Below are positions 62,220 through 64,000 of a DNA stretch of 64,000 nucleotides, one piece after another. The DNA is from Verrucomicrobia bacterium LP2A. Lineage in GTDB: Bacteria > Verrucomicrobiota > Verrucomicrobiia > Methylacidiphilales > Methylacidiphilaceae. The notes under the pieces are model-generated. The model was not told where the DNA came from. It made no database searches and worked only from the letters and a program-made list of their open reading frames with translations. The translations under genes were made by a program, and so were the position numbers. The stretch covers positions 620,001-684,000 of the forward strand of contig JAFS01000001.1 in NCBI GenBank assembly GCA_000526255.1, in the 5' to 3' direction. Position 1 is the first letter of the stretch, and each line of letters begins with the position of its first letter.

Positions 62220-62969
62220 TCAGAATTCGTAGCCGTAGGCGCGGATCACTTTCCTGGCCGCCTCACTTTTGAGGTAGGCAAGCAACGCATCGGCTGCTGG
62301 ATTGCCTTTGCCGTGGCTGAGCAGCACTGCGGCTTGCTTGAGGGTTGAATAGAGGCTGGTCGGCACGATCCAGTGGGAACCGGAGGCGAATTGGCCGTCC
62401 TTGTAAACCTGAGAGAGCGCTACGAAACCCAGCTCGGCGTTTCCCGTGGCGGCGAACTGATAGGCCTGGGTAATGTTCTCGCCAAGGACGAGCTTGCTTT
62501 CGAGCGGCGCATAAACATTGAGCCTGGTCATCACCTCGACCGCCGCAGCGCCGTACACCGCGACCTTCGGATTGGCGATGGCCAGATGCCGGAAATCGCC
62601 TCGCTTGAGCACCTCGCCCTTGTCATCCACCAAGCCCGGCTTGGCGCTCCAGAGCACGAGCTTGCCAATGGCATAAGTAATCTGGCTCTCCGGTATCGCC
62701 AGGCCGTCCCGTTCGAGGCGCATTGGGGTCTGGTCATCGGAGGAGACCAGCACGTCGAAGGGTGCGCCGTTCCTGATCTCTGCGTAGAACTTGCCCACCG
62801 GCCCATAGGCGACGATCGCCTGATGGCCGGTCGCCTTCTCAAACTCTGGGGCAATCCGTTCCATTGGCCCGGTGAAATTGGCGGCCACCGCGACATGGAC
62901 GCTTTCGGCATGGGAGAAGGTGCCCAAGAAGAGCGAGCAGGCAAGCAACAAGGGGAGCAGGAGTCTCAT
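62220..62969 (-). CDS. modA: Periplasmic molybdate-binding protein, copy 2
   Basis: A 249-residue relative of the next gene. The signal peptide (RLLLPLLLACSLFLGTFSHA) precedes VHVAVAANFTGPMERIAPEF, AYGPVGKFYAEI, GAPFDVLVSSDDQTP and GNAELGFVALSQV. It differs enough from copy 1 (for example GPVGKF against GSSGKF at the ligand loop) to have a different affinity or oxyanion choice, such as tungstate. It is the first gene of the operon. The start MRLLLP is preferred over a longer frame with extra basic residues. Confidence 0.9.
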   Translation of the reverse strand: MRLLLPLLLACSLFLGTFSHAESVHVAVAANFTGPMERIAPEFEKATGHQAIVAYGPVGKFYAEIRNGAPFDVLVSSDDQTPMRLERDGLAIPESQITYAIGKLVLWSAKPGLVDDKGEVLKRGDFRHLAIANPKVAVYGAAAVEVMTRLNVYAPLESKLVLGENITQAYQFAATGNAELGFVALSQVYKDGQFASGSHWIVPTSLYSTLKQAAVLLSHGKGNPAADALLAYLKSEAARKVIRAYGYEF

Positions 62970-63393
62970 GGGCAGCTTTCTTTTCCTCGGATCATGACAC
63001 AAGAGAACCCGCCGCATTGCGCTTGTCCGGTTCGCTGCATCGTTCCGTGAAAAAAGATATGACGACTAGCCTATAGCATCTGGTGTACCAGAACAGAGCG
63101 AAGATCGGGAAGGGGCGGTCGGTGAACGTGCGGAGTGCCGCCCTTCCTGCCTGTCGCGCCGTCAACCACCGGCCTTCCGAGCCCTCGATTGAGTGAGTCG
63201 ATCCGCAGCCACGCGCGTCTGCAGGGCACGCCGAGCGAGCGGGCCGCGCCGACAGCTCGGAGCAGGTCGGTATTGCCGGGGCCGTTGAAGGTGCGCGCTT
63301 GCACCCGGGAACATGCCGAGGGAGGAGGATGCGCGTAGGCCTTCGGAGCCGATGGGGGATGGGTTGGCACCGAGCGCCGCAGACGAGCCACTC
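62970..63393. other. Upstream region of the molybdate operon
   Basis: About 420 bases separate the mod operon from the methyltransferase gene. It should hold the mod promoter. No convincing ModE-type palindrome was found by eye. A long frame on the minus strand overlaps the methyltransferase and is not coding-like. Confidence 0.4.
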
Positions 63394-63918
63394 TCATCGC
63401 CCGCTCTCCCGCCGCAAGAGCGCTTCCTTCCGCTCGATTCCCCACCGGTAGCCCGACCGGTGGCCATCGGCCCTCCCGACACGATGGCAAGGGATTGCGA
63501 CGGCCATGGGATTGGCGGCACAGGCACGGGCCACGGCGCGAGCCGCCTTTGGCGCGCCGATCCGCCGGGCGATCTCGCCATAGCTCACCTGCCTGCCTGA
63601 CGGAATTTCCCTCAGGGCTCGCCAAACTCGGTATTGGAAGGCGGTACCGCGGATGTCCAAGGGCAGGCCCAGGCCTTGGGCCGGGGCTTCGATGAAACCG
63701 ACCACCTCGGCGACGAGCGGCTCGAGTGCCGAGTCCCCGCCGATCCGCCGGGCTTTGGGAAGGCGCTCCCGCAGATCGCGGAGCAGGGCTTCTGGATCAT
63801 CGCCCAGGGAGATGGCGCAGACCCCGCGAGGACTCACCGCCACCAGGATCGATCCCAGCGAGCAGATGCCAAAAGCATAGCGAATTGCGCTGCCGATGTC
63901 GGCGGCCTTTCGCTCCAT
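63394..63918 (-). CDS. ogt: Methylated-DNA-protein-cysteine methyltransferase (Ogt/Ada C-terminal type)
   Basis: The 174-residue protein repairs O6-alkylguanine by transferring the alkyl group to its own cysteine. The active-site motif is PCHR (143-146, acceptor C144) and the DNA-recognition helix VSYGEIARRIGAPKAARAVA precedes it. The end DGHRSGYRWGIERKEALLRRE and the N-terminal IRYAFGICSLGSILVA resemble the C-terminal half of Ada, but here it is a separate protein. ATG at 63918 with GGGGGA nine bases upstream is taken; a TTG one codon earlier is the alternative. Confidence 0.9.
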   Translation of the reverse strand: MERKAADIGSAIRYAFGICSLGSILVAVSPRGVCAISLGDDPEALLRDLRERLPKARRIGGDSALEPLVAEVVGFIEAPAQGLGLPLDIRGTAFQYRVWRALREIPSGRQVSYGEIARRIGAPKAARAVARACAANPMAVAIPCHRVGRADGHRSGYRWGIERKEALLRRESGR

Positions 63919-63924
63919 CAAATC

Positions 63925-64000
63925 TTATCCCCCTTTTTCGGTCGGATAGCCCTTGTGGGTCCAGTCCTGGGCAAAGTCATGGGGCAGGTAGAGAACCTTG
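63925..64000 (-). CDS. C-terminus of an unidentified protein, 5' part outside the window
   Basis: The last 24 residues before a TAA stop read KVLYLPHDFAQDWTHKGYP and TEKGG. The codons look normal, but the fragment is too short to identify. It ends six bases before the methyltransferase start, so the two genes probably form an operon. Confidence 0.5.
   Translation of the reverse strand, partial: KVLYLPHDFAQDWTHKGYPTEKGG

Noticed and set aside
62970-63120. ModE-type operator upstream of the mod operon
   Set aside because: No inverted repeat close to the known ModE pattern could be found by eye.
63071-63625. Minus-strand frame upstream of modA
   Set aside because: It overlaps the methyltransferase gene in another frame and its product has shadow-like composition.

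Overview
The window is a GC-rich (roughly 60%) bacterial chromosome segment. The host looks like a member of the Verrucomicrobiota, possibly a methanotrophic Methylacidiphilaceae relative. That assignment is an inference: it rests on the condensed ribosomal operon, a hydrogenase maturation factor, a sulfite-oxidase type enzyme and a formyl-THF deformylase in one GC-rich genome. No 16S or marker search could be run.

Layout. 1-6.8 kb holds housekeeping and metabolic genes: the 3' part of ahcY, a molybdenum sulfite dehydrogenase-like pair (catalytic subunit plus cytochrome c), a DUF302 protein, rsmD, an AsmA-like protein and a diacylglycerol-kinase-like protein. 7.2-21.4 kb is an uninterrupted str-S10-spc operon (rpsL, rpsG, fusA, rpsJ to rplO, secY). 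It has many 4-nt ATGA/GTGA overlaps and lacks tuf, rpmD and everything normally found after secY. 21.4-32.9 kb carries lipA, a CoaB-like protein, a GT2 glycosyltransferase, a Na/Pi symporter with PhoU-like tail, purU, a phosphoglucomutase, a Ski2-like helicase, a DUF763 protein and a HupH hydrogenase maturation factor.

33.4-43.8 kb is a genomic island next to tRNA-Ser(UGA), and its far end lies against tRNA-Leu(CAA). It contains a frameshifted serine recombinase, a MazEF-type toxin-antitoxin pair, a ribbon-helix-helix gene followed by a restriction endonuclease and an adenine methyltransferase (a coupled R-M operon), and an IS607-type element with TnpA and an unusual TnpB. It ends in a decayed defence cluster: an intact AAA ATPase plus DUF4276 (Toprim-like) gene pair lies between two broken DUF1156 methylase starts and behind a degraded DUF3883 helicase tail. 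This is the most interesting part of the window.

44-58 kb returns to host genes: small secreted proteins, a PiT phosphate transporter, two MDR oxidoreductases, a serine hydrolase, a YgjP-like metalloprotease, a secreted HNH-like nuclease, tRNA-Gly(CCC), a GlxA-type regulator, glpK and a lipoprotein. 58.5-64 kb holds a bile-acid/arsenite-type symporter and a molybdate ABC transporter operon with two tandem modA genes, followed by an Ogt/Ada-type methyltransferase. The molybdate transporter could supply the molybdenum cofactor enzyme at the other end of the window.
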